A stretch of 64,000 nt of DNA from Chloracidobacterium sp. (GTDB lineage: Bacteria; Acidobacteriota; Blastocatellia; Pyrinomonadales; Pyrinomonadaceae). The notes beneath the pieces are model-generated. The model ran no database searches and had not been told where the DNA came from. It was given only the letters and a program-made list of their open reading frames with translations. The DNA lies in NCBI GenBank assembly GCA_016720705.1, contig JADKKB010000007.1, positions 62,001 through 126,000 of the forward strand. The letters are read 5' to 3'. Shown here piece after piece: positions 37,676-46,694 of the stretch (its first letter is position 1; each line of letters opens with the position of its first letter). A program made the translations under genes and the position numbers.

Positions 37676-39187
37676 ATGACAGATACACGAAAAATTGCCG
37701 ACCCGTGCGTGATGGTAATATTCGGAGCGACCGGAGACCTTACCAAACGCAAGCTCTTCCCGGCACTTTACAATCTTGCCAAGGGCGATTTTCTGCCGCA
37801 CACGTTTGCGATCATCGGCGTCGGGCGTCAGGAAATGACGACTGAGGAATTTCGCAAGGAAATAATCGCAAATCTGCACGAATTTATCCCGAACGATAAG
37901 GATGAAAAGATCATAGATTGGTTCGCTGAACGCACGTATTATACCGGCGGTGATTTCGACGATGACAAAAAGTTATTTGGCGACATCAAGAAATTGATCG
38001 GCGAGGTGACGGTCAAACACCAGATACCGAACAATTTTTTCTACTACCTGGCAACGCCACCCTCATTGTTTGCCAATGTCACGCACAAGATCGTCAACAA
38101 CGGGCTGGGCAAGGAAGAGAATGGCAACTGGCGCCGATTTATCTACGAAAAACCGTTCGGCCACGACCTCGACTCGGCAAAGCAGTTAAACGCGGATCTG
38201 CTGAAAACTATTAAAGAAGATCAGATCTACCGCATCGACCATTATCTGGGCAAAGAAACCGTGCAGAATATTTTGGTCTTTCGCTTTGGCAACAGTATCT
38301 TTGAACCGATCTGGAATCGCAATTTCATCGACCACGTGCAGATCACGGTTGCCGAATCACTTGGTGTCGAGCAGCGAGGCGGTTATTACGATTCGGCAGG
38401 CGCCTTGAGGGATATGATCCCGAACCATATCTTTCAGCTTGTGACACTGACTGCGATGGAACCGCCGGTGTCGTTTGAGGCAAATGCCGTGCGCGATGAG
38501 CAGGCGAAGATCCTCCACGCCATCCAACCGTTTTCGCCGTCTGACGTTTTGCACTGCGCCGCTCGCGGTCAATACGGTGATGGGACGATCAACGACACCG
38601 CCGTTCCGGCTTACCGCACGGAGGAAAAGATCGCACCATTCTCAAATACCGAGACCTTTGCCGCTCTAAAGCTTTCGATCGACAATTGGCGTTGGGCGGG
38701 AGTTCCATTTTATCTGCGGACCGGCAAGCGAATGCCCGCCAAGCACTCGAGCATCGTCATTCAATTCAAGGCAGCCCCGTTCGTCCTTTTTCGCGACACC
38801 TCAGTCGAAAAGCTCACGACCAACCGCATCGTCATTCACATCCAACCGGATGAGGGCATCACTCTGCATTTCGGCGCCAAGGTGCCGGGTCCGATCGTCA
38901 GTATGGGCGCGGTGGATATGGATTTCAATTACGTAGACTATTTTGGTGAGCAGGTTGCCACGGGTTACGAGCGTCTGTTATTTGATTGTATGATCGGAGA
39001 TGCGACACTGTTTCAGCGAGCCGATATGGTCGAGGCCGGCTGGAGTATAGTCACACCGATACTGGACGTGTGGAATGCTCTGCCGGCGAGGGACTTTCCG
39101 AATTACGCGTCCGGGACGTGGGGCCCGGCAGAATCAGAAAAGCTGCTCGAGCGTGACGGGCGAGCCTGGAAAAACCTCGTTGACTAA
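37676..39187 (+). CDS. zwf: Glucose-6-phosphate 1-dehydrogenase
   Basis: 503 aa, the normal family length. NADP-binding GATGDLTKRK (17-26) and active-site RIDHYLGKE (186-194) are clear. The enzyme oxidises glucose-6-phosphate to 6-phosphogluconolactone, the entry step of the oxidative pentose phosphate pathway, yielding NADPH in the cytoplasm. It lies 59 nt downstream of the kinase gene on the same strand. No strong ribosome binding site is visible before the ATG. No pgl or gnd gene lies nearby. Confidence 0.97.
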   Translation: MTDTRKIADPCVMVIFGATGDLTKRKLFPALYNLAKGDFLPHTFAIIGVGRQEMTTEEFRKEIIANLHEFIPNDKDEKIIDWFAERTYYTGGDFDDDKKLFGDIKKLIGEVTVKHQIPNNFFYYLATPPSLFANVTHKIVNNGLGKEENGNWRRFIYEKPFGHDLDSAKQLNADLLKTIKEDQIYRIDHYLGKETVQNILVFRFGNSIFEPIWNRNFIDHVQITVAESLGVEQRGGYYDSAGALRDMIPNHIFQLVTLTAMEPPVSFEANAVRDEQAKILHAIQPFSPSDVLHCAARGQYGDGTINDTAVPAYRTEEKIAPFSNTETFAALKLSIDNWRWAGVPFYLRTGKRMPAKHSSIVIQFKAAPFVLFRDTSVEKLTTNRIVIHIQPDEGITLHFGAKVPGPIVSMGAVDMDFNYVDYFGEQVATGYERLLFDCMIGDATLFQRADMVEAGWSIVTPILDVWNALPARDFPNYASGTWGPAESEKLLERDGRAWKNLVD

Positions 39188-39217
39188 GAATGTGTCATAC
39201 CACTCGTCACTGAACGA

Positions 39218-40566
39218 ATGTATGAGGATACCGCTTTAACTTATCTAGATATGGAATTGGAGTTGATCGCCGCCGTTGCCATTCTTGCCGGACTATTGTT
39301 CTTGGCAACGATCGATATGGCATTTGCTAATATGTCGGACGTTAGCCTGCGCCGACTGGCAGCCGACGCCGATGCCGAACGGAAACTTGGTGCGGCGGCC
39401 TTTCTGCGCGAGATCCTCGAAAATCGTCCGCGATTTAGATTTGTGATGTCGTCGACGATCCAGGTACTGCTGATCACTTTCGCCGTGCTTCTGACACTCG
39501 TCATCGTTCGTTTTACGCAAGACGAGATGTCGATGCGACTATATGCACTCTCGATCGCTCTGATCGCGACCGTACTCGCACGACAGGTACTGCCGCGGCT
39601 TTTTGTACGCACCAATACCGAAGCCAAACTTCTGTTTCTACTGCCCGCCGTCCGTCCGCTGTATGCGGTCGCCTCCGCGATCGCCAACCCGTTCGCTTCC
39701 AAACGCCAAAGCAAGGAAGAACAGCGCTTGGAACAAAGTTTCACCCCGGATTATGCGGACGAGAGATCAGACGACTCTGACGACGACTTTCACGCATTAA
39801 TGGAGGTCGGTGAGGCTGAGGGAATTATCGAGGGCCGTGAGCGTGAAATGATCGAAACGATGGTCGAGTTTTCTGACACGCGTGCCGGCGAGATCATGAC
39901 CCCGCGAACCGAGATCTGCGCGCTATCTTCGAGTGCGACGATAAAGGACGCCCGCGAACTGATCATCGAAGAGAAATATTCGCGTATCCCGGTCTATACT
40001 GACTCCATCGATAATATCGTCGGGATGGTCTACGTCCGCGATCTGATGCAGGTTTGGGCCGAAGGCAAAGAGGCCGATCCGGTCGAAACCATTGTGCGTG
40101 AACCGCTTTTTGTGCCCGAAACGATCCCAGCCGCGGAGTTGCTCAAAAGATGCAGATCGACCGTATTCAGATCGCCGTCGTGATCGATGAATACGGCGGC
40201 GTCGCCGGACTTATCACTGTCGAAGACATCATTGAGGAAATCGTCGGCGAGATCGAAGATGAAGACACCGAGCAGGACGAGATTGTCGAGATCATCGAGG
40301 GCGACGGTGAGTATTGGGACGTGATCGGCTCGACCGAGATCGACAAGATCGAACGACTTTTTGATCTGGAACTCGAGGACGAAGACTACAACACCATCGC
40401 CGGCCTAGTCACCAGCGAAGCCGGATACGTCCCGAAGGTAGGCGACGAGCTTCGGCTACGCGGATTGCATATAGAGATAATTAGAGCCGACGAAAAGCGG
40501 CTTCAACTCCTCCGGCTACGCAGAGAGGGCGACGCAGAAACAGTTTCGCCCGACGAATCGCTGTAA
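39218..40566 (+). pseudogene. CNNM/CorC-type CBS-domain membrane protein, split by a -1 frameshift
   Basis: Two overlapping frames together make a complete protein of about 449 aa. Frame one (39218-40183) has an N-terminal DUF21/CNNM membrane region with several hydrophobic helices and the start of the CBS pair (GEIMTPRTEICAL, YSRIPVYTDSIDNIVGMVYV). Frame two (40150-40566) continues with IAVVIDEYGGVAGLITVEDI then IEEIVGEIEDE and a CorC_HlyC domain. The join is at 40142-40152 (CTCAAAAGATG). One extra A would give CTC-AAA-AAG-ATG and restore the usual LLKxMQ sequence. So a single base is missing from an A-run: a sequencing error or a true recent mutation. The family is implicated in metal ion efflux or membrane integrity. 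ATG 39251 is an alternative start. Confidence 0.85.
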
Positions 40567-40808
40567 CGGGGCGATCGCCTCGTGTGCAGAATATGCCGCG
40601 GCCTTGGGATCAAAGGCCCACATTTGTGAAGTCCGTCAACCCGACGTTACCGTTGCAGCCCGCGGTGCAATCCGTCGGCTTTGTGTCCATAGAAGCCGAA
40701 CGGTCATAAACGGTGGCATATCACATCCTTAATTATGTCGCCGATGCATTGCCAGCGGTTCTTTGGTAAAATTGCGTTTCGATCAGAGTATCGCTCTGCC
40801 TATACACA

Positions 40809-41939
40809 ATGGCCAAAAAAATAAGCAAGTTTCTTAGTGGCAAACGGATAGATCCGAAGCCCATATCGTCCGACACCAGCCTCGCCGATCTGATCGACGA
40901 GTCGTTTATGGCATATAACGGCGCAAGGCTTCGGGAAGCGTGCCGACTGTTTACGACAAAGATGTTGGAGGACGATGTGACCATCGGAGTCACGCTGACC
41001 GGTGCGTTGACGCCTGCGGGGCTCGGGATCTCGGCGTTGATACCGCTGATCAAGGCCGGATTTATCGATTGGATCATCTCGACCGGTGCAAATCTATATC
41101 ACGACACCCATTTCGGTATAGGGCTTTCGCTTCATCAGGGCAACGCCAGCCTAGACGACAGGATTCTGCGTGAAGAAGAGGTCGTGCGTATATACGATAT
41201 TTTCTTTGATTACAGCGTACTGCTCGACACCGATTCGTTCTTTCGGCGACTGATCGAACACGAAGAATTTCAAAGGCCTATGAGTAGTGCCGAATTTCAC
41301 TATCTCTGCGGCAAGTACATACGGGCACGCGAGGAAAAGCTCGGTATCAAGGAAAAATCATTATTGGCTGCCGCTTACGAATACGGCGTTCCGATCTATA
41401 CTTCAAGCCCAGGCGATTCGTCGATCGGAATGAATATCGCGGCCAAGGAACTACAGGGCGGCAAACTCATCCTTAACCCTAATCTCGACGTTAACGAGAC
41501 CGCCTCGATCGTACTCGCCGCCAAACGCGGCGTCGTGCATACCGGTAAGCAGACAAAGAAGGGCGGAAAATCGGCCATCTTCATCCTCGGAGGCGGCAGC
41601 CCGAAGAATTTCGCATTGCAAACTGAGCCTCAAATTCAGGAGGTTCTGGGGATCGACGAGAAAGGCCACGACTATTTCTTGCAAGTCACTGACGCACGCC
41701 CCGACACCGGCGGCCTCAGCGGAGCAACCCCCGCCGAAGCGGTTAGCTGGGGCAAGGTCGATCCGGAGAAATTGCCCGATGCGGTCGTGTGTTATGTCGA
41801 CTCGACCGTTGCACTACCATTGATCACCGCCTACGCGCTTGCCCGCCACGAGCCGCGAAAAGCACGCAGACTATACGATCGGAGAGACGAATTTATGACG
41901 TTGCTCAAAGAGGAATACGAGCTCTCAACCAGGAGATAG
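40809..41939 (+). CDS. Deoxyhypusine synthase family protein (bacterial)
   Basis: 376 aa. DHS family motifs: TLTGALTPAGLG (62-73), STGANLYHDTHFG (91-103), GGGSPKN with K266 in the place of the catalytic lysine region, and SGATPAEAVSWGKVDPE (304-320). Eukaryal and archaeal DHS transfer an aminobutyl group from spermidine to eIF5A/aIF5A. Bacteria generally lack eIF5A, and bacterial relatives include homospermidine-synthase-like or uncharacterised polyamine enzymes, so the substrate is unknown. It is directly followed by a biotin carrier gene, whose ATG abuts this gene's TAG. Confidence 0.9.
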   Translation: MAKKISKFLSGKRIDPKPISSDTSLADLIDESFMAYNGARLREACRLFTTKMLEDDVTIGVTLTGALTPAGLGISALIPLIKAGFIDWIISTGANLYHDTHFGIGLSLHQGNASLDDRILREEEVVRIYDIFFDYSVLLDTDSFFRRLIEHEEFQRPMSSAEFHYLCGKYIRAREEKLGIKEKSLLAAAYEYGVPIYTSSPGDSSIGMNIAAKELQGGKLILNPNLDVNETASIVLAAKRGVVHTGKQTKKGGKSAIFILGGGSPKNFALQTEPQIQEVLGIDEKGHDYFLQVTDARPDTGGLSGATPAEAVSWGKVDPEKLPDAVVCYVDSTVALPLITAYALARHEPRKARRLYDRRDEFMTLLKEEYELSTRR

Positions 41940-42440
41940 ATGAAACTGAAAGCTGAGATCGGCGGCGAGGCCCGCGAAGTGGAGATCGTCAGAGACGGCG
42001 ATCGTTTGAGCGCGGTCGTGGACGGCCGCACCTACGACCTTGAACTCGGCGAACCTCTGCCGGGTGTCTATCTTTTTAAGAATGAAGGAAAAGTCACCGA
42101 GGCGTCGGTGCTGGTTTCGTCCGGCGACAACACTAACGTACGGATCGGGTCGAATGAGTTTGAGGTTAAGATCGTTGATCCAAAACGACTTCGCGGGTCG
42201 GTTCATACCGCCGATTCCGGCGAGGGATCGTCGCAGATCAAGACTGCAATGCCCGGCAAGGTCGTCCGTATTTTGGTGGAGATCGGTGCCGAGGTGAAGA
42301 TCGGTGACGGCATCATCGTGGTCGAGGCGATGAAGATGCAGAACGAGCTAAAAGCTCACCGCGACGGCATCATCAGAGAGATCAGGGCCGCCGAGGGCGA
42401 AAACGTAAATGGCGGCGACGTGCTGGTCATAATAGAATAG
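41940..42440 (+). CDS. Biotin carboxyl carrier protein of an acyl-CoA/pyruvate-type carboxylase
   Basis: 166 aa. The C-terminal biotinyl-lipoyl domain (about 100-166) carries EAMKMQ with the biotin acceptor K132. The N-terminal part (1-90) resembles the non-biotin half found in acyl-CoA carboxylase carrier subunits. It carries CO2 between carboxylase and transferase subunits, which are not in this window. Its ATG immediately follows the TAG of the DHS-like gene, with AGGAGAT inside the end of that gene, so translation is coupled. Confidence 0.93.
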   Translation: MKLKAEIGGEAREVEIVRDGDRLSAVVDGRTYDLELGEPLPGVYLFKNEGKVTEASVLVSSGDNTNVRIGSNEFEVKIVDPKRLRGSVHTADSGEGSSQIKTAMPGKVVRILVEIGAEVKIGDGIIVVEAMKMQNELKAHRDGIIREIRAAEGENVNGGDVLVIIE

Positions 42441-42461
42441 GCCGCTCAGCAGCAGTCGGCC
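42440..42461. terminator. Weak bidirectional hairpin between convergent genes
   Basis: GGCCG / CGGCC with a 12-nt loop right after the biotin carrier stop, followed by CTTTCCCC on the plus strand. It lies between the convergent carrier and argH-type genes. Confidence 0.35.
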
Positions 42462-42486
42462 CTTTCCCCAATTCATCACCTAAGTC

Positions 42487-43965
42487 CTAACAGCGTTCGG
42501 CGACGGTGATCTCCAACGCGTCCGCCGCACGCTCGAGAGCCACGGTCCTTTCGGAAAACCACTTTTCATCCTCGGTCTCAAATCCCCTTTCAACAGCCAA
42601 CGCACGGCGCGTTTCCGACGGTGCGGTACCGCCATAGATCGTGCGGACGGCCACAAAATTCTCAGGCGAAACTGCCGCCGCGAGCTGGTCCGGCGACATT
42701 TGCAGATCACGCCCGATGATATCCCTCGAAACGGATTGCAGAATCTCGTAGGTCACATCGGAACCGGCTTCGATCGCTTTTCGAACGCACGCTCCAACTA
42801 TCTTATGCGAGATACGGAACGGTAGCCCTTCCTGGCGAACGATCGAATCGGCGAGTTCTGTGACCGCGATAAAATTCTCGCCGGCCCGCTTCTTGAGCAC
42901 GTCAAAATTGAAAGTCGCAGACTTTAGCGTACTACCAAGCAGCGACACCGCCCGGTTGGCATCGCGTATGCCGGAATAGATCATCGGCTGCAGATCGTCT
43001 TCGACGTCATTGATGTCACCGAAAGGCGTGTTGTGGATACTCGTCATCACACCGAGGCATTGACCCAGAGCCTTGCTGCCGATCGCACGCACGTGTTCGA
43101 GAGCCACCGGATTTCGCTTCTGCGGCATTATCGACGAACCCTGCACGTAACCGTCAGAAAGGCGGATCACGTTAAACTCCATCATCGCCATCAATAGGAA
43201 TTCTTGTGCAAATTTGCCGACGTTGACGAGCATCGCCGATGTTGCTCCGAGCATTTCCGTGAAATAGTCGACCGACGCTATCGACGCGTAGGAATTTACG
43301 GTCGGCGCCGTAAAACCAAGTAGGTCAGAAACACGGTGTCTGTCGATCGGAAATCCCGTGGTCGTTATCGCACCGGAACCGAGCGGGCAGTAGTTCATAT
43401 TTTCATATGCCCTCTGCAGTCGCTTAATATCCCGGCCGCAATTCTCTGCCATCGCGAGCAGAAAGTGCGCCATCGTCGAAGGTTGTGCCGGTTGTGTGTG
43501 TGTGTACGCCGGAATGAGCGTTTCGTGATGTTCTGCCGCCAGATCCAGAAAAACTCGCCGCAGGCCCATCGCCGAATTTAATAGCGTTAAGCAAGATTGC
43601 CGCAGATACAGACGATATATTGTCACGTCGATATCATTCCGGCTGCGGGCGGTGTGCAGCTTTCCGGCAATGTCGGGATCACAACCTTTGGCGATCTCCT
43701 GTTGCAGCAAATAAAAGAGATCCTCAAAGCTACCGTCGTATTCCCTGCTGCGAATTGCATTGAAATCCAGAGCCATCAATGCCTGTAATATCGCCGTAAG
43801 TTCGTCCTTGGTAATTATTCCCTGCTCCTCTAGCATAATCGCGTGAGCCAGATCGACGCGGTAATACGCATCGAGGAAATACTCTTTGGCGTCCGCGAAG
43901 CAGTCCGAAAGGACGTTGTCCTTGTAATTCTGTGCAGGAAATTTTTCTTGGATTTCTAACGACAT
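42487..43965 (-). CDS. argH: Argininosuccinate lyase-type enzyme
   Basis: 492 aa, slightly longer than the usual 450-470. The fumarase/aspartase superfamily signature GSSIMPQKRNP lies at about 275-285, and THTQPAQP is present. The ArgH hallmark HTGRSRNDQ appears as HTARSRNDI. ArgH splits argininosuccinate into arginine and fumarate, the last step of arginine synthesis. The changed G and Q positions and the absence of argG nearby leave room for a related C-N lyase with another substrate. The gene is single, convergent with the carrier gene. Confidence 0.82.
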   Translation of the reverse strand: MSLEIQEKFPAQNYKDNVLSDCFADAKEYFLDAYYRVDLAHAIMLEEQGIITKDELTAILQALMALDFNAIRSREYDGSFEDLFYLLQQEIAKGCDPDIAGKLHTARSRNDIDVTIYRLYLRQSCLTLLNSAMGLRRVFLDLAAEHHETLIPAYTHTQPAQPSTMAHFLLAMAENCGRDIKRLQRAYENMNYCPLGSGAITTTGFPIDRHRVSDLLGFTAPTVNSYASIASVDYFTEMLGATSAMLVNVGKFAQEFLLMAMMEFNVIRLSDGYVQGSSIMPQKRNPVALEHVRAIGSKALGQCLGVMTSIHNTPFGDINDVEDDLQPMIYSGIRDANRAVSLLGSTLKSATFNFDVLKKRAGENFIAVTELADSIVRQEGLPFRISHKIVGACVRKAIEAGSDVTYEILQSVSRDIIGRDLQMSPDQLAAAVSPENFVAVRTIYGGTAPSETRRALAVERGFETEDEKWFSERTVALERAADALEITVAERC

Positions 43966-44003
43966 TTTAGGTAATTGAAGTTACGGTTATCAAAATTGAA
44001 ATT

Positions 44004-44043
44004 GGGCACAGATATCAATGATCGCTCAAAGATACCTGTGCCC
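44004..44043 (-). terminator. Terminator of the PIG-L deacetylase gene
   Basis: 13-bp stem with one mismatch (GGGCACAGATATC / GATACCTGTGCCC), followed on the minus strand by AATTTCAATTTTG. It begins 8 nt past the stop codon. Confidence 0.7.
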
Positions 44044-44051
44044 GGGATTGC

Positions 44052-46694
44052 CTATTTTGCTGGTGACTTAGGCAAACTTAGCATATTAGCGAACAGTCGA
44101 TACGCTCCAGGGTTCCCGACCGGCAATTGGCGGAACCACGAATACGAAGAGTATAGGAATCGCCCCTTTCCGACCTGGGCATACAACATACCTCCGTTGC
44201 TTTCCTTTTCGCCCTCATCGTGAGACTCGAGCAGCGGCACGTATTTTGTCGCGTCAAAGTCAGTGACGCAATAAAGGTCTCGCTCTTGTACCCAGTTTAA
44301 CCAGTCTGCATCACCGATCTTGTTCGGAAAATTGAAGACCGGATGATCGCCTTTAAGTATTTTGACCGGTGCGTTTTCATCGACGACGCGGATATTGCCT
44401 TCCATTTTAGCCGGATAAGGCATCAGGTTGAGTCGAGCGAATTCCTGCTGCTGATACTGTACGATCAACGTTCCGCCGTTATTCATAAACTCGGTCAGCC
44501 TGCCATTGTTGGCAATGTAATCGGTACGCACCTGCGATGCTCTAATGCCGACGACGATGGTGTCAAATTGCGAAAGATCGCCCGTCGAGAGATCCTTTTC
44601 GCTCAACATTTTGACATCGAGCCCGAGCCGCCTGATCGCTTGCGGCACTTTATCCCCGCTACCCATAATATAGCCGACCCGGACCGGGGCAACTTTGAGG
44701 TCCAACACTTGTGCGGTAATTTCGGCCTCAGTGTAAATGCGGTGGGTTTGGATATGCGGGTACAAGGTCTCCTGCACCTGAAGGTCATAAGAATTGCCAT
44801 CCATATTGGCGACCGCCCGCAATGGATATTTGTTTGGCTTCGCATTGGCCGGAATGGTCAGGTCAAACGTCAGTGCAGTCTTATCGCCTTTTTTCTTAAG
44901 TTCGAAGTCAGCGGTTTTTGGCGACAGGGCCCAACCGGATGGCAAGCCAAATCCGGCCGAGCCTTTTGCCGTTCCCGACTTGTGATTCGTAACAGTCATT
45001 ACGAGGCGATAGGTCGCGGATTTGGATGATGTCGGAGCGATAAGCAAATTCGAGTCCATACCGATAGTGACGGCCGGCACTACATTTAATTCGCGGCGAA
45101 TCTCGCCACGAATATCATCCGCGTAACGATATTCAACTTCCTTTTCGATCTTGACCGAGTTACCACCAAAATCGAACGTCACCTCAGCGATCGCGAGCGG
45201 TTTCTGAAACGGAAGGCTCTGACTCTCACCGGCACCTGACCAGTCAAAAGTAGAGTTGGTCCGGGGTTTCGTCAACCAGTATGGCTGCGTCGGTTCGGAT
45301 GTCGAAGAGGTCGTTAATTTGAAGAACGAAGCCGAGCGGGCATTCTCGCGAATGTTCCGAAATCCGGTCGATGGCGGTGCCGGCGGTTCGGCAATCGAAT
45401 CTGATTTCCAGTCTTGCGGCACCTTGACCTCGGCCTTTACGACCTTGATCTCTGTCGCGTCGGGGGCAAATACGCGAACTGCGACGTTGGTCGAATCACC
45501 AGCGACGATCGTTTCCGTATCGGCGAGAGCGTCTACCACCGTGCCCGAGGCTAACATCAATGCGTTCGCAAATTCCTCACGTTTCACGTGTACGAGCGAC
45601 TTCGAATAAGGATTTCGGGTTGCCGATTCGGCGTCCGCCGCTTCCCGGTAACCGCGTGCCAGCATCGGCACCAATTTTCCCGGTGCGTAGGGATCATAAC
45701 TCTTTAGTGCTTCCACCGCAGTTGCCTGCAATACTTTTAGCTTTTCGATAAATGGTGCAGAAGTGTCATTTGAGTTTGCCGCGATCCCCGTAATTGAAGT
45801 GTCGATACCGTCAAACACGCTCGACTCCTTGTCAACGGCCTTAGCAGTGGACTCAAGCAGTCGTACACCGGACGTTTGCTTTCCACGCAGTTCCAACGTC
45901 CCCATTTCCTGCGATTTGTGTTGGCTACGGCCCTCCATCGCGATCTCAAAATATGATCGACCCAAGAGCGAGTCGTACTCACCCGTGTTCACGGTGAGCG
46001 AAGGCACATTCTGCGGATTCGGCACAAAACTCTGCGAGACATATAGCTTTTTCGCTTGCCACGGCAAAATGTCGCCCGTCAACTGTTCGGGAAACTCCTT
46101 TGGGTCGGCTGCGGCCTTAAAAGCGATCGGCGTCAAATATCCGACCAACTGGTGCTGTCCGTGTCCATCAGCCGGAGTTCCGGCAAATCGTGAAATGATC
46201 ACCATCGGCTTGAAGATCCTGATGGCACGAACCATATCACCCAGAACTTCGCGTTCTCCCCAGATCCGTGCGGCCTCTTCCCGTTTTTTCGAAAACCCAT
46301 AGTCCATCACGCGGGTAAAAAACTGACTACCGCCATCAAGCCTGCGGGCTTGCAGCAATTCTTCCGTGCGGATAGTCCCCAAGGATTCAAAAAGTTCTTC
46401 CCCGATCACGTTTTGGCCACCATCTCCGCGATTAAGAGCGAGGTATGACGTTCGAGCCTGTTCTTTTCGTGCGAGATACGCAAGCAAACCGGAATCTTCG
46501 TCATCCGGATGGGCTCCGGTATGCATCACACGCGCCGTTGTCTGCAGGCGCTTGAGTGCTTGGACAAGCCCTGCCGAGCCTCGGTCATAAATAGGCCGAA
46601 CCTGGGCACGAGCCGGTATCGCGATCATCAAAACACTGACTAGGGCCAGGACGTCTAGCCCGATAATTGCACATTTATGAATTCTAGTTTTCAT
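44052..46694 (-). CDS. Secreted PIG-L family deacetylase with large C-terminal extension
   Basis: 880 aa. A signal peptide (ends IAIPARA, about 1-30) is followed by a PIG-L/LmbE domain with zinc motif AHPDDE (61-66) and HGQH (178-181). This family removes N-acetyl groups from sugar conjugates. Beyond about 320 lie Ig-like or NEW3-type beta domains, and the last 200 residues resemble a glutamine-amidotransferase-like fold (YIMGSGDKVPQAIRRLG, FDTIVVGIRA, GGTLIVQYQ). Its start overlaps the symporter stop by 11 nt, so translation is coupled. It is not a canonical bacillithiol BshB, which is short and cytoplasmic; a periplasmic sugar-conjugate deacetylase is more likely. Confidence 0.87.
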   Translation of the reverse strand: MKTRIHKCAIIGLDVLALVSVLMIAIPARAQVRPIYDRGSAGLVQALKRLQTTARVMHTGAHPDDEDSGLLAYLARKEQARTSYLALNRGDGGQNVIGEELFESLGTIRTEELLQARRLDGGSQFFTRVMDYGFSKKREEAARIWGEREVLGDMVRAIRIFKPMVIISRFAGTPADGHGQHQLVGYLTPIAFKAAADPKEFPEQLTGDILPWQAKKLYVSQSFVPNPQNVPSLTVNTGEYDSLLGRSYFEIAMEGRSQHKSQEMGTLELRGKQTSGVRLLESTAKAVDKESSVFDGIDTSITGIAANSNDTSAPFIEKLKVLQATAVEALKSYDPYAPGKLVPMLARGYREAADAESATRNPYSKSLVHVKREEFANALMLASGTVVDALADTETIVAGDSTNVAVRVFAPDATEIKVVKAEVKVPQDWKSDSIAEPPAPPSTGFRNIRENARSASFFKLTTSSTSEPTQPYWLTKPRTNSTFDWSGAGESQSLPFQKPLAIAEVTFDFGGNSVKIEKEVEYRYADDIRGEIRRELNVVPAVTIGMDSNLLIAPTSSKSATYRLVMTVTNHKSGTAKGSAGFGLPSGWALSPKTADFELKKKGDKTALTFDLTIPANAKPNKYPLRAVANMDGNSYDLQVQETLYPHIQTHRIYTEAEITAQVLDLKVAPVRVGYIMGSGDKVPQAIRRLGLDVKMLSEKDLSTGDLSQFDTIVVGIRASQVRTDYIANNGRLTEFMNNGGTLIVQYQQQEFARLNLMPYPAKMEGNIRVVDENAPVKILKGDHPVFNFPNKIGDADWLNWVQERDLYCVTDFDATKYVPLLESHDEGEKESNGGMLYAQVGKGRFLYSSYSWFRQLPVGNPGAYRLFANMLSLPKSPAK

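Noticed and set aside
40142..40152. Programmed -1 frameshift in the CBS gene
   Set aside because: No full slippery heptamer and no clear downstream structure; a missing A in a homopolymer is simpler.
40150..40566. Separate CorC-domain gene starting at ATG 40150
   Set aside because: The ATG is the internal methionine of the LLKxMQ sequence and the upstream frame ends right after it, so one frameshifted gene explains both.
40567..40808. RNA gene or small protein in the gap before the DHS-like gene
   Set aside because: No convincing stem-loop, promoter or open frame with a start signal.
44052..46694. PIG-L protein as bacillithiol enzyme BshB
   Set aside because: It is 880 aa, secreted and part of a symporter operon 8 kb from bshC; BshB proteins are short and cytoplasmic.
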